DNA of 64,000 nt from Prinia subflava (GCF_021018805.1 NC_086283.1:10925162-10989161), one strand, 5' to 3'; positions 12,001 through 23,290 are shown, numbered from the stretch's first letter. A program made the numbers and translations. The notes: generated by a model from the letters alone, not told the origin.

Positions 12001-13429
12001 AGTATAAAGAAAGAAAAAAACTCAGTGAAGGAGAAAAAATTCACAAGGGCAGCTTGTAAAAGCACTTGACAATACATTTGTGAAAGGAAAAAAGCAACCC
12101 TCAGTTTCAGGACAAGATAATGAGTTAATGTTTGTACATCACACCCCAGTTCAAGTGTCCAATAACCTAATGCTCCATCACCTCTGTGCTGATCCTTCCC
12201 TCCTTCCAGAGGATCCTGCCATGTTTCACTTTCAGTGGACAGCAAGATTCCAAAATGAAGACATCTCTCCAGCACCTGGTCCTAATCTGTTCACTCATCC
12301 CACTGTAGGTATTTCAGATAGTAGAGTCTCATCATATTTTGCTCTGCTTATCTCCCATGATGCAAGGTTATCTGCAACAGCTTTTTCTGGGAAATGCTCT
12401 GTCATTATCACTTCACAGTGAAAATCCCAGCAGAGTATTCCCTTTATTTGTATTGATATAATTCCTTCAAACTCCAGAAAGAATTGGATGGGATGACAAA
12501 TGCAAATGGTCTGACACCACGTTGCATGGTGCAATGGTATTCTCCAAAACTTACCTGAGCATTTCCATCTTATTACAGATTAAGTATCCTTTACCTGTCA
12601 TTTAGTTAATAACAGAGAGGATTTTAAGCTCACATATAATAAGGTGGGTCCCAAAGCAGCACTGACAAATTCTAAATAGAAAGCTACAATCAATTAAATT
12701 TTTTTCTATTGCTAAATTCCCCATGGCCACTAAAATCCTTCATCTCCATTTATCTGACTGCACATAACTGGTTCATGCAGCTAAAGCAGCTGTGACCACT
12801 CCTTGCTCTCATTACCCTAGTAAGGGGAAAACAACTTCTTAACTTCTCAGAGGCTTAAATTACTATTCATTTTTACATTACAGCCATATCTAGACCTTCA
12901 GATCAGTAAGACACCGTTGGCCAAAGCATAAGGCAAATGCTGCAAATTTGCACTGGTGCAAATACAATGTCTCACCCTGAAAAACCTATATTCCAGGATG
13001 TGTCATGCAGATGGAGGGCAGAGAAGGCTGAAGTCAAAGTCATTATGGAAGTTATACTAATTTAAAACTTTTTTCTCATTATAAACTCACAGAAAAAAAG
13101 TGTTGAAACTCACCATCTGTGCTTTAAGCTATTAGACAGGGCCCAAGGATGCATCTGTAAGGTGGCTGGCAATCATGGTTGTCCTCTGCATTAGGAATAT
13201 TCCTAGTAGACTTCACAGAGAATCCAGGGGCAGATGTAGTAAACAAAGCCTTCCTCAAAATATTCAGAAAAGAATAGTAGTTTTGGAAAGGCTGTATGAA
13301 AGGCAGCCTCAGAGTTGCTGCTAGCCTCTGTCCAAAGATATACACGTATCTTTTTCAGTTTGTCTTCAAAGAATGTGTTGTTTTTACAGAGAAGATTTCA
13401 GCTTAAAGACAAAAGTGATCAAGGTATCT
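9012..13429. other. Unique sequence, no gene seen
   Basis: 4.4 kb without a recognisable repeat or gene. The longest frames are 113 codons (plus, 12080-12421) and 102 codons (minus, 11967-12275). They overlap on opposite strands and show no domain, so neither is called. Confidence 0.55.
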
Positions 13430-13434
13430 CTGAG
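13430..13434. repeat. Target-site duplication CTGAG, left copy
   Basis: CTGAG precedes TGTCATGG at 13435 and recurs at 14802-14806 after CCACGACA. The 5-bp length supports an ERVL-type insertion. Confidence 0.88.
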
Positions 13435-14801
13435 TGTCATGGGTTAGCACTGGCCAGATGTTAGTGCACCCATGAATATATGTTTTTTCTCTAACAACTC
13501 CTGTGGGATGTGATCAGGAACAGAGCAGAGCAGGCTTAAATCTTGAAAACAAAAAAAAACCCACCAAAACTTTATTAATTACATAAGAACAGGGACAGAA
13601 ATACTCTTAAACACACACAGAGACAGAAATAAAAACTTCTTAGAACATTTCTTCTCCCAGTTTCTACCTCCCCACCCATCACTCTTCACAGACCAACCCC
13701 TGGGTTTTAGATCAAACAATCACCACTCAAAAACAAACTAATCTTCAATTCAGCAAGGGAGAGACGAGTCTCTCTCGCACCACAGACTGTTCCTCAGAAA
13801 AACACGGGTCCACCCCTTATGTGTTTCCATGTCACCCATAGCACTGCCCGGAGAAGTCTGCTAAGGTGACACTCTCTTTTTCCTATGTCCAGCGCTCTCA
13901 CCGCTGTCTCATAGGCCACAACTACATACAGGGCTTTTTAAGGATGCTGCATGCCGAGCTCTCCCCTTTTCACCCAGGGGCCGGGGTTCCAGGAGCAGGT
14001 CTGCCTTGAGGGCAGAGGGCACCACCTCACCCTCCCCCTCTTTTTCTCTGCTCGCTCCAACTCTTCAAGTGCCAGTCACTGTAGCAAAAGCAAGGGGCAG
14101 CTGCATCCACCCAAAAATGCAGTTTATGTTCAAAAGAGACTCAAGTTCAGTCCATGGCTGACATTATGCAAGAAAAGTCCAGCTCCAAGGCTACTCCTCT
14201 CATTCTTCCATCGAGTTCCTTCCAATCATGCTTTATCATCTCGGTCCCAGGCCGCTTCCCTCTCTCCGAAAACCACCAGTCATGAGAATCAATGTCTAAG
14301 AAAAGTTTCTTTCTGCCAAGCAAGGGTTAACAGTTTCTTCTCGGCAGGGTGCAGGCTTAGGCACTCCCAGGATCCGCAAACCCCCACGTGGTTGGGCACC
14401 TTCTCCCGGAGTTTGGGGGGAAGGAGGGGGGTGAGCACACACAGAAGGCACTTCCACAGTTTTCCACCCCTCCATCCTGGACGGGGCAGCTTAGTTCCAG
14501 TCCTGTCCCCTCTCTTCTTCGCCCCCCGGGGGCTCCGGCTTACCTGAGCCGACCACGTGTTTCCCCTCCCCCACCCAGCCTCGTGGCCGGGCAGGGGAAG
14601 GAGACTGGAGACGTCTCTCTGCTGAAAACCCGGATCCGAAAAGAGGCCGAGCCCCTCAGACTCCTGCTTTTAACTCTTTGTGTCCTCAGAGGCGTGTCCA
14701 AACCTCCGAGTGACCAACCCAGGTGCCAGCAGAAAAGCTGATCACTGATTGGACTGCCCACATCCCCCTGGAAGAATTCACCTCCCCCCCCAACCACGAC
14801 A
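13435..14801 (-). mobile_element. Long ERVL-type solo LTR (1367 bp)
   Basis: Read on the minus strand, this LTR starts TGTCGTGG and ends CCATGACA, an inverted repeat matching at seven of eight positions, with a perfect CTGAG duplication on each side. A TATA-like TTAAAAAG lies on the minus strand near 13936-13942 and AATAAA at the complement of 13571-13576. The U3-proximal part (about 13950-14800) is GC- and CpG-rich. That explains the stop-poor frames of 198 and 117 codons (13951-14547, 14388-14741), which are not genes. At about 1.37 kb it is long for an LTR. No internal ERVL sequence adjoins it. Confidence 0.88.
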
Positions 14802-14806
14802 CTGAG
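14802..14806. repeat. Target-site duplication CTGAG, right copy
   Basis: Perfect match to 13430-13434. It sets the 5' boundary of the minus-strand LTR at 14801. Confidence 0.88.
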
Positions 14807-16867
14807 ACTCTCCCTGCCAAATGAAAACTGTTTTTGCTAGAGGTGATGTCTAAGACAGCTACATAGGAAAACACTACAATTCATTTTTAAGATAGACACA
14901 CATTCAACAATAGGTGGTTTAATAATTGCATGAAATTACAGATGTACCTGTTGCTTTTTTTACTATGAATTGGCAGAAGTTGCACTGAACAAGATGGAAC
15001 AAAGCATAAGATAAAAGTGCTGTAAAATATAAGAAGCCCATTTCATGCCATTTTTTATTTGGTGTTACATACTATGCTGGATGATGTTGTATGTAATGCT
15101 GGGTGCTATGCAGTGCATCCAGCTGTTGTCATCTGTCCAATAAATTAAGATAATGGTTCAGTGCTGGTCTCAAAAATGGTAGGCCAGTCAAGGGTCTTTT
15201 AGTTTTTCACTCTGTTCTCTCACAGCAATTGTCATTTTAATTCTTAGTAGCAAAGACTCAGAGGAGCTGCAGTTATGCTTAAGTGCAAAAAACTGTAAGC
15301 TTGGTTGTAAATGAAGTGTGGGATTCACTGTCAATACAAGCTGCCCAAAACATAATGAGCACTTAATATTTTATGATTTTTTCCAATGTTCTACCACAGA
15401 CTGAACATTGGAATGAGTCTTAAGTGAGAGAAACTTACCAGATGAAGAGCATAATGAATGTCTTTCATAAAAATTAATATTTAGGCAGTGTACTTAATTG
15501 TATTATAATTGTTCCACCTCACTATAATCATGATGTTTCACTATTATTTCCCTTAGTATAATTCTGATCTGAATATTATATACCTAAAATGAATAGGAAT
15601 CCACCAGGCATGGAATCATCTCTTAGAAATGCAGATTTTTGGGATTGTTATTCAAGATCATTTTGAAGATTTTCCTTCAAGTTCTACCCTATTTCACAAA
15701 AAAAATCACATTGACTGAGTGTGGCCATGCAGATCCAAACTTATTGATAGGCAAAAGAAACACTGATACAAATTTCTAGCAGGCTGGACTGGAGAGATAA
15801 ATCAATATGTAAGGTCATCTGGGAACATTCAGCAGGAAATTATGTTAGCAAAACTTTCAATATGAGTATCAGCTACCTTTCCACTTAGCAAAACTTTTGC
15901 AGTAATTTTTTAAATCCGCAGCATATTTATCCTTCTGAAATAGCATATTAATTGCTTTATGAGGACCATCTTAAAACAATTTTTGCAGTTAGAGATCAAA
16001 CTCGGTGCTTAAGTCAGGAGGCAATTCTCAAATCTCAAATTGTGTTAATGCACAATACGTATGAACTCTCCCTGTATGCAAGAGGATACGAATGTGGGAC
16101 ACCTTTCTCACTGGTGTGAATGGCTAGATGAGTGGGAATTGAGGAATAGATTATGTCAGAAACTATTGTTCTGACCACCAGAAGAAATACAGTGTCACAG
16201 CACCTTTGAATATTGAGTGTACCATGAGATTTAACATTCTGAGTGCAGCAATACACTGGACACAAAATCTGCCCAGTGGTGGTCAGCAAGGCAAATTGAG
16301 AGAGATGGATGAAGAAAGCAGAATAGTTTTTGAATGAAGCTGGTGTTCCAGCTTCATTTCATTTGCATGAAATAGTCTAAGCAAGGTTTTTTGAGGGATT
16401 TTGCTGTTTTGGAGCTAGTTAATTTTGAAACAGTTTTATTGTACTTGATTCACACTTACTAGAAGCATGCTGCATATCCTTGAAATCTCTCTTACTTGGT
16501 TGCTTCTCTGTATTTTCAGGATTTTAATGTAATTTAAAGAATTACAATGGTATTTTTTGTTAGTATAATAATTTTTTGTTTGGTAAACACAGTAGTAGAT
16601 GGGGAGACAAACACACAAGTGGGACATTTAACTTAAACACATCTGAAAATATGTAAGAAAGTTAAGACAAAAAGAAAAACAACCCCAAATCCCCCAAATC
16701 TACCAGTTTAAGCTATTCTTCTTGAAAAATTGTTACTTCAATGAAATCTCTACCAAGGGGTAGATGGCATTTTATTTCACTTAATTGATTTTCTTTATTG
16801 CGGCCAAGTAGATAAAAGATTGAAAATCTTCTATTGTACATGTGTAAATACCTTAAGAATCTCTATT
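14807..16867. other. Unique AT-rich sequence with a strong hairpin
   Basis: No coding potential seen: the longest frame is 84 codons on the minus strand at 16035-16289. The notable content is the pair of hairpins at 16333-16373, listed separately. Confidence 0.55.
16333..16373. other. Two adjacent perfect hairpins with an octamer motif
   Basis: The arms AATGAAGCTGG (16333-16343) and CCAGCTTCATT (16348-16358) are perfect 11-bp complements around the loop TGTT. A second stem, ATTTCAT (16356-16362) with ATGAAAT (16367-16373) around TTGC, shares three bases with the first. The second hairpin contains ATTTGCAT, the reverse complement of the POU/Oct octamer ATGCAAAT. Whether the structure is transcribed or bound is unknown. 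Confidence 0.6.
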
Positions 16868-16873
16868 AATATG
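16868..16873. repeat. Target-site duplication AATATG, left copy
   Basis: AATATG precedes TGTCACCG at 16874 and is repeated at 17212-17217. Confidence 0.9.
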
Positions 16874-17211
16874 TGTCACCGCGGGGCCTGACCAGTACAA
16901 GAGGGACTCGAGAGACATTTCTGGGTTCCAAGCAGATCAGGGCCGGAAGCAGGAAGCCCCGAGGTTCATTTTCAAAACTACTTTTATACCTTTCCTATGA
17001 TGCCCATGGATTGGAGGATGGAATTCCCACCTCCCAATCCATACTGGTCAAGCTAACTGTCAGTCACCTTTCTCCTCCCAACTAGAACTATGTAAACAAT
17101 GAAAGACAGTTTGCAAAACATGGCCAGTGTTTACATTAACCAGCGGGAGAAACTGCACGTCTCTCCTTCAACACGAACGCTCAGCGAACTAGGAAAAACC
17201 TCATGGCAACA
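16874..17211 (-). mobile_element. Solo LTR, family A copy 2 (338 bp, inverted)
   Basis: Reverse-orientation copy of the family seen at 1139-1471. On the minus strand it starts TGTTGCCATG and ends CGGTGACA, so it keeps the original ACA terminus. TATAAAA is present on the minus strand (complement of 16982-16988), but the polyadenylation hexamer has become AATGAA (complement of 16965-16970), so this copy should terminate transcripts poorly. It is flanked by perfect AATATG duplications. The long near-identical stretch shared with copy 1 (complement of about 17090-17200) suggests the two copies are of similar age. The 70-codon frame at 16873-17085 is an artefact of the LTR. Confidence 0.93.
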
Positions 17212-17217
17212 AATATG
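17212..17217. repeat. Target-site duplication AATATG, right copy
   Basis: Perfect match to 16868-16873. Confidence 0.9.
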
Positions 17218-18267
17218 CACACCAATCAGCTTATTAACAAATTCAGATTAGAGAATCATACTTTGAGATGCTACTCCAGCTGTTGGCACAACTAACCACC
17301 TGAAACCATTTACCAAAAAAAGGGACAGGATTATTGGCACCGCTGTGTACATTTATAACACTTCTACTGTCATAGTTACGTAGAATCTGCTTTTATTCTC
17401 ACTGAAGAGCAGAGCAGTGCCACTGCTGTATCAAGGCATCAGAGAAACCAGAAAAATCTAAGTCTCTCTAAAGCATTTTCCAGTTTTAACTGCGGTGCTG
17501 CCAGGGCTCTTACTATGTAGACAATAGTGTTGCCTTGACCAAGGCAGCATGGTAAAAGCTGTGGTCCCCTACATGGCAAGAGTAACGTTTCATAAAGTCA
17601 TCCTTATGAAATATTCTTTGGCTTCTCCACAAATTTCATTACTTGCTCCTGCAAAGCGTTCAGAGACTTTCAGCTCCCCAGGGCCTCAGTGAAGGATAAG
17701 ACTTTCTCAGCTCTTGGATGGATTGTGCTCATGTGAACCCTGCAGTCAGGAAACTCCTCTGCTTCACTAGTGCATTTAATTGCCCCCAGCCATGGTTTTT
17801 ACTCTCTGCCATGAATACAGTCCCTTAAATGCACTTGACAGCAGGCACCATGGAAAGCCTTTTTTATTCCCATGCATTAAACGTGACTGAGTAATACATG
17901 ATTGGGAGAATGAAGCATTACCCATGTGTGAACAGTGAGGAGATACAAAGCAAAAAGCAAGAGTGAATCTTGGGACAGATTGAAAGAGATGTGTGATGAA
18001 GATACATAGTGCCAAGAGAGAACAGAGGGGGAAGTTAAAGGACGTGATAGACTCTCCCTAAAAAAACACTCAATGGAAACTAAAGGAGCTGAAAGATGAG
18101 AAAATAGTGACCATCTGCAGCCACCCAAGGAACACCAAACAGGCAGCTTCAGAGCTCCCTAGAGGTAGGACACATAGGATGAAGGATAAATGCAGCAATT
18201 TTAAAATGAATTAATTATTTTTGTAATTGTATTTGTGAAGCTTCTGGTAAAGCATTTCATTCAATTC

Positions 18268-18305
18268 TTGTAAAGGCAAATATATGCCTTGTAAAGGCAA
18301 ATATA
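18268..18305. repeat. 21-bp unit, 1.8 tandem copies
   Basis: A unit beginning TTGTAAAGGCAAATATA occupies 18268-18288 and is repeated from 18289 to 18305 before diverging. This is a recent local slippage or duplication with no sign of function. Confidence 0.85.
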
Positions 18306-18936
18306 CTCAATTTTAGTCACGAACCTTCTTGCTCTCTTTTCTCTTATTTTATCTAAGGTAGATGACAGTCTGAAAGCATGCCAAGTAAATAAAATAGGGA
18401 AAGTTGTTTTTAGATGTAGTAATTACTTATCTGCTAGAGCAGATCAACTTAGAAGTCACTGGATAATAGAAATAAATTCTTGTTGGGTTCGGATTTAACA
18501 CTTCAAATCTGATTCTTCCACCTGAATTCATACAAGATGTAATTTTGGACTTGAACTAACTGCTTTTACATCCTCAAGTCCTTTAGCTCATGTTTCACTG
18601 AATAGTTCTTACTGTCTGGTCACATTAACAATAATATTAATAACCATACTTTTCATCTACAGTATTAAAGTTGTATTTTCATGTCAAATTATCTTATTTC
18701 ACTGAAGAATTAGGATTTAAAATTAATTATGCAACATGAGTCTTAATTTTTTATTGTTTCTACAGGTTTTACTTCTATAGATACTTGGACTTATACTGAG
18801 TCAAAGCCTCAGCAAATGCAAACTTCTATGGGTTCAGGGAAGCTATGAAGTAGAATCTATTTAAACCACTTAAATATCTGGCCTTTATTCTTGCATTTTA
18901 ACATCATTGACTTCACTAATGTACATGAGCTGAGAA

Positions 18937-18965
18937 ACACACACCACACACACACACAAACACAG
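18937..18965. repeat. (CA)n microsatellite, interrupted
   Basis: A run of CA dinucleotides interrupted by single extra bases. It is a short, ordinary microsatellite. Confidence 0.85.
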
Positions 18966-21446
18966 GGCTGATGTGTTTCAACAGACTCATTCTCAAGATT
19001 TACACCCATGTAGCTGTGGCTACATGCCATATCCATTAGCATTTGGGGATGAGGAACTTAAGTTTCAACAGATGCCCTGAAAAGCATGGAAATCAAGGGA
19101 TTATTTGAATTTGAAGCACAGCAACAGGACATGGTCATACTAAATAGTCATCAGTGACTTATTACAAAGTGACCCGCAAGGTACAAATACCCTTAGAGTA
19201 TTACAAGAGATAGAGGTATCAGAGAACCGCTTATCTTGATGTCACGGATACCTCCCTAGACCACCCTCGACAGCTCTTCTGAGCACACCTCCAGACTAAA
19301 ATAGGGCAGTGTCAGGCAGCATGCCCCTCCATCTGGGTGCAAAGTAATTTATAGTCTGTTTTCATGCCATAGTTAATCCCCTTTACTCACACATGCATCA
19401 TTTGTCCTCTGAGTTACGAGGTACAGCTGGCCTTGCTAACATCAGAACAAGCCTCCAAGTGCAAGCCTACAATTCAGGTAGCATCTCTCCCTTAATTCCA
19501 AAAGCAGTTCCAAGGATTAAAGGCAAAGGATTATCTTCCTGGGGCCTAAGAGGCAGTACCAATTCATTTTACTTTCGATGTCTGAAACCAGAACTGACAC
19601 ATGGGATCTGATACAATGAATATGTTCTACTATGACTATGTCGTACTACGAGTGACATGGTAACATCCACACATAGGTACGGTGTCCGGTGTCCAGAGGA
19701 ACACTCCTGCAGCACGCTCTGACTATGAAACTGAGTTCTTGCAGGTTTGGTCATATAATGAATCTTACCATGATTCTTTATGGTCCCATCAAATAGAGAA
19801 AACAGGATCATGTTTACACTGCATCTGTATAACTCATTTTATATCAGCTTTAATACTGTGGTAACACATCTTTCATTTATTTTGCCTGCTGTTACCTAAT
19901 AATATCAGTTTCCATAATCGTTAATTCAGATCAACAAACCAATTCTAAACTTTTAAAAGTTAAATGCAGAGAAGGGGGTACAAAGTCTGGCACTCATTTT
20001 TTCCCTAGTATTTGTTGCCTAGGTTTTCAGAAAACCCAGCTGAAAGAATGCACTTTGATTTACAATTCAAGACCAGACTTGATCATGTAAGTTTTAAAAA
20101 AGGAGTCTATTACATTACTGTGTGCACAGATCTGTGTATTAGTGTGCACAAAACATGCAATCCCTTGTCAGTTTTCCATCACAGACCTCGATGCCACTTT
20201 TTGGAAGCCTGCTGTGTGCACATTTCAGAGCCGAGGAGACAGCTGTGAACACAGATCCGCTGTCATCTATGGAATCACCTGCTGGGCTTTATCCCAAACC
20301 ATCACATCCTGCAGCATCCTACCAGGGAGCATTATCACCAACATGTAGGCAGCACTTGCCTGATTGCCTGTCACCATTTCTAGTGTTTTGTTTTTCTTCT
20401 TATGTGGGAAAATTCTTGGAGCAGTTCCGGTGGTACACGATGAGGCGCAGGAGCGAGACTGTTCCTTCAGAGTGATCCCTGCTGCTTCCTGAATAGACAC
20501 ACCTGAAGGCAACATCATTTGGCTATTTCTGACCTGCCATAGATTGCTACTTACAAACCTTTTTATGCTGTTATTCATCTTCTGAGCCATCTGGCCCCTG
20601 TTGCAGGATACCTGCAGATGGATTATTAAACCAATTTAATAGAGCTGTACATATTAAACATACAGCAGAAGAAGCTGTTGGGTTTGTTCTGAACTTTCCA
20701 TTTTTCCCTAATGTTTCAGCCACTGTAATTTAAAGTTCTAAGCCAGTTCCTTCAAGGAAAGGAACAGTTCTTTTCCTCAACTACCCAAAAACCAAAATAA
20801 ATGCATCTCTTATAAAAGAAGCTTGTCATTGAAGAGCAAGTTATAATCAGCATAAATATAATTTTCTCCTTGGAGTAGAGACTTTCACTTCAGCCTTTGA
20901 ATAGCACTGTCAGTTCATCTTATTATAATATACCCCCCTGACAGCTCTCATATTAATTGCACCAGATTGCCCGCAGTGTGTTCATTTGTTTGTTTAACTA
21001 AGAATGGCTTTCAGAAAACTTTACTTCCTTGCAGGTACAAGTGGGGTCAGATGGAAACCAAACCTATCTTAAAACACTTCAAACGGTAGATTATTAATTT
21101 TAATGATCCAACTAGTGCTCTTTGGGATAGTGCTTATAAATTTGTCAAAGTGGACCTGTATGTTGTAACAGGTAGAAGAATTATAAAAGAAAGGCCTCAG
21201 AAAATCAGGCCCGCTCTATTCAATTAATAGCTGGCCTGTCATCTCTTCTAAGTGCAATTTGCAAATTCCCATGCCAAAACAATCTTGGTATGAAAGGTTC
21301 GTTAACACAACAACCTATTCATAAAATGAAAAATAAGTGCATCTCTGTAAACAATAAGATCTGTTCCATGAGAACCCATAAAGGAAAAAATGTAAACAAC
21401 CTGAATCTTTGCATGTACACACAAATCTCCTTCTGACCAAAAAATG

Positions 21447-21572
21447 AAGTAGTAAGAAAACTACCAGCCAATAGGTGAGGTGTGTGACAACTGTATAAAA
21501 TAAGTGATGTGAATAAAGAATTGTCTTTTCCTGCATAAAAATAATGGAGTGTGGACTAACTTACTACAGTAT
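21447..21572 (+). mobile_element. Left LTR-like direct repeat of a CpG-rich element
   Basis: From AGTAAGAAAACTAC (21451) this segment matches the segment starting at 23740, with one deletion of about 14 bases. Its order is a CCAAT box (21468-21472), TATAAAA (21494-21500), AATAAA (21512-21517) and an end at ...AACTTACTACA (about 21568). That is the layout of a very short retroviral LTR, but I could not find a clear TG start or a target duplication, so the left edge is set by homology only. The extent of U3 is unknown. The right end is followed by a primer-binding-site-like sequence. Confidence 0.62.
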
Positions 21573-21573
21573 C

Positions 21574-21590
21574 TGATGACCCGATGCTGA
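21574..21590 (+). other. Possible primer-binding site (tRNA-Trp-like)
   Basis: TGATGACCCGATG, a few bases downstream of the left LTR-like repeat, resembles TGGTGACCCCGACG, the site complementary to the 3' end of tRNA-Trp used by avian alpharetroviruses. It differs by one substitution near the start, one missing C and one C-to-T change. The placement is right for a primer-binding site, but the match is imperfect and the LTR end is not certain. Confidence 0.42.
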
Positions 21591-21894
21591 GCCGAGCCGG
21601 GACTCGAGAGCAGGAATACACAGAGCCGCGAACGAGCAGCCCGCGGGGAAACGAAGTTCGAGAGGCGAAAGCACAAAGCAGCGAAAGGCCGCGGCTGCAG
21701 GCGGCTGCGGGACGGCCCAAAGTGCACAGAGACAAGAGGCGGGCGGGGGAGCGGGACCGGGCGGGAGCGCACGGCGCCGCGGACGCACAGACACAGAGAC
21801 ACGAGCACAGAAACAAAGACAAACAAAACGAGACACAAACAGAGAAACAAGCACAGAAACAGACACAGCTCCCGGGAAAGCGCCGCCCGGGAGG

Positions 21895-22497
21895 GGGGTT
21901 GAACATGGACCGGAAAATGCACTGCGGCCACTGAGACGGGGGAGACAGCGGCCAGAAAGAGCCGTGGAAAATGCGCTGTGGGAGATCCGCGCCGAAAAGT
22001 GCGCACGTAGGCCGTGGGGTGATGTCCAGACTGCGAGTTTAGAAAACGGCGTAAAATACGGGGGATTGTAGATCACGAATTTCAGCTGACGAAAAAGCGA
22101 TCATACGTGTGTGGGCACTTATATTGCAAAATTGGGCCAAAACGGGATAAAACAGGATAAAAGCAAATGTGAACTTTATTTCTACGGCGTAGGAAACAAC
22201 GTGAGAGCAGATGGACAAAATGCCTTTTCTATCGAAAGCTGGGACGAGTTGGGGCAGCTTTTGTGGACAGCGGCCATAGGGAAGCCGTAGTAGCCACAAA
22301 ATCGTTACCTACGTGGCATTTTATTAGAAATTCTTTTAAAAAACTACAATCTGCTGAAGGGACCGCAGCTGCTGCGGCATTCGCCCCCCGCGGGCTCCAG
22401 AGACCTCTCGGTCAGTGCCGCCTGTGTCTCCAGGTCCGTTTCTGTTCCCTCTACCCACGAACGATGGAAAAGCTACCTTTTAATTCTGTTTTTATGT
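21895..22497 (+). pseudogene. Stop-poor degraded reading frame inside the CpG-rich element
   Basis: The frame containing codons at 21901 and 22090 runs about 200 codons with only four internal stops: TAG at 22069, TGA at 22087, and TAG-TAG at 22288 and 22291. It holds a 66-codon open stretch (22090-22287) in an AT-neutral part, where GC bias cannot explain the lack of stops. Near the end of that stretch is the pattern W-D-E-L-G-x-x-L-W. A 16-bp motif is repeated exactly 54 bp apart in this frame (21912-21927 and 21966-21981). I do not recognise a family with confidence. Its position directly behind a retroviral-type leader would suit a decayed gag-like gene, but that is inference. Confidence 0.3.
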
Positions 22498-23290
22498 TGA
22501 AAAGACTATTAAAAAGTGCTACAGCCACTTGGAAGGCGCTCCCCAGCCCGGCCGTGTGCAGGCGCCCGGAAGCGGAACCGTGCGCGCCCCTCGCCCCGCG
22601 GTTCCAGCAGGACGCGGCTCTGCCCCGCCGGCGCGGGGGGGCCGCTCCCGCTCCCCGGGGCCGCGGCGGCTCCGCTCGGGGAGGTTTTATCCTCCAGGAG
22701 CCCCCGAGGCACCGCTCGGTTCGCAGCCCCACAGGGAACGCGCCAGCTCTGCAGAAGGCAGGAACCGGAGCACATTTCCTGCTCACAGCTCCTCCCCAGA
22801 GCTGAGGGCTCCAATGCCGTTCCCTCATTCCCTCCCGGGCTCTGCGCGGGATTTCCAAAGCCCCGCGGCTCTGCCGGGCCGGGAGCCGGGAGCCACAAGC
22901 GCTGTGTGCCTTTTGAACCTTTTCTGTATTTGTTTCGGTGTTTCCCCCGTTGCTACACGCGGCCTTTAGAGGTTTTTGTGTCGCTTTCCTCCCGCGGTGT
23001 CTGGGCCGGGGGATGCGGCAGCCCCGGGGCTGTGAGGGCTCTGCGCTCCCGCCGCCCCCGCTGCCCGGGCAGTGCCGAGCTCAGATCAGTCTCTGCGGCT
23101 GGAGCTCAGCACGGCGGCCTTTGCTGCTTCCTTGCCCCGCAGCAGCTGCGAGGTGGCAGCGCCGGAGTTCTCCTTCTCTTTCCCCTCCCTCATCTCCTTT
23201 TTCCTGCGGGCAGCACAGCCCCCGCTGCAGCGCGGAGCGGGTTCTGACTGCCGCTGCTTAATGAAACTTTACGCGTTGTGTTTGTGTGCC
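22340..23290. promoter_or_regulatory. CpG island
   Basis: Dense CpG and GC tracts (for example around 22550-22690 and 23000-23240) stand out sharply from the AT-rich surroundings. Stops are rare in all frames, giving spurious open frames of up to 243 codons (22516-23247). Vertebrate CpG islands usually mark promoters active in the germ line. No first exon or known gene was recognised next to it. A CAG at the end of a pyrimidine-containing stretch near 23140 resembles a splice acceptor, but this is weak. Confidence 0.6.

Larger units (their letters stand above)
17218..21446. other. Unique sequence with small tandem repeats
   Basis: No gene is supported. Overlapping frames on opposite strands at 20155-20475 (106 codons) and 20267-20590 (107 codons) show no domain. 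The region contains a 21-bp duplication at 18268-18305 and a CA-rich patch at 18937-18965. Confidence 0.55.

Noticed and set aside
12080..12421. 113-codon plus frame
   Set aside because: No domain, overlaps a 102-codon frame on the other strand, and shows no start context or exon signals.
13951..14547. 198-codon open frame on the plus strand
   Set aside because: It lies antisense inside the GC-rich part of the 1367-bp LTR bounded by target duplications.
20155..20590. Overlapping 106- and 107-codon frames on opposite strands
   Set aside because: No resemblance to any family known to me, and both strands being open argues for chance.
21584..21934. 116-codon basic plus-strand frame in the leader
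   Set aside because: The Gln/Thr/Lys-rich composition follows from the ACAGA/ACAAA-rich DNA, and the start lies in the primer-binding-like site. No domain.
21461..22006. 181-codon minus-strand frame (and the overlapping 170-codon frame)
   Set aside because: Low-complexity Ser/Leu/Val/Arg composition produced by the ACAGA-rich and CpG-rich leader. There are competing frames on both strands.
22516..23247. 243-codon open frame, the longest in the window
   Set aside because: It lies in the CpG island, where stops are rare in all frames. Other frames on both strands are open too, and the translation is Ala/Pro/Gly/Arg-rich with no domain.
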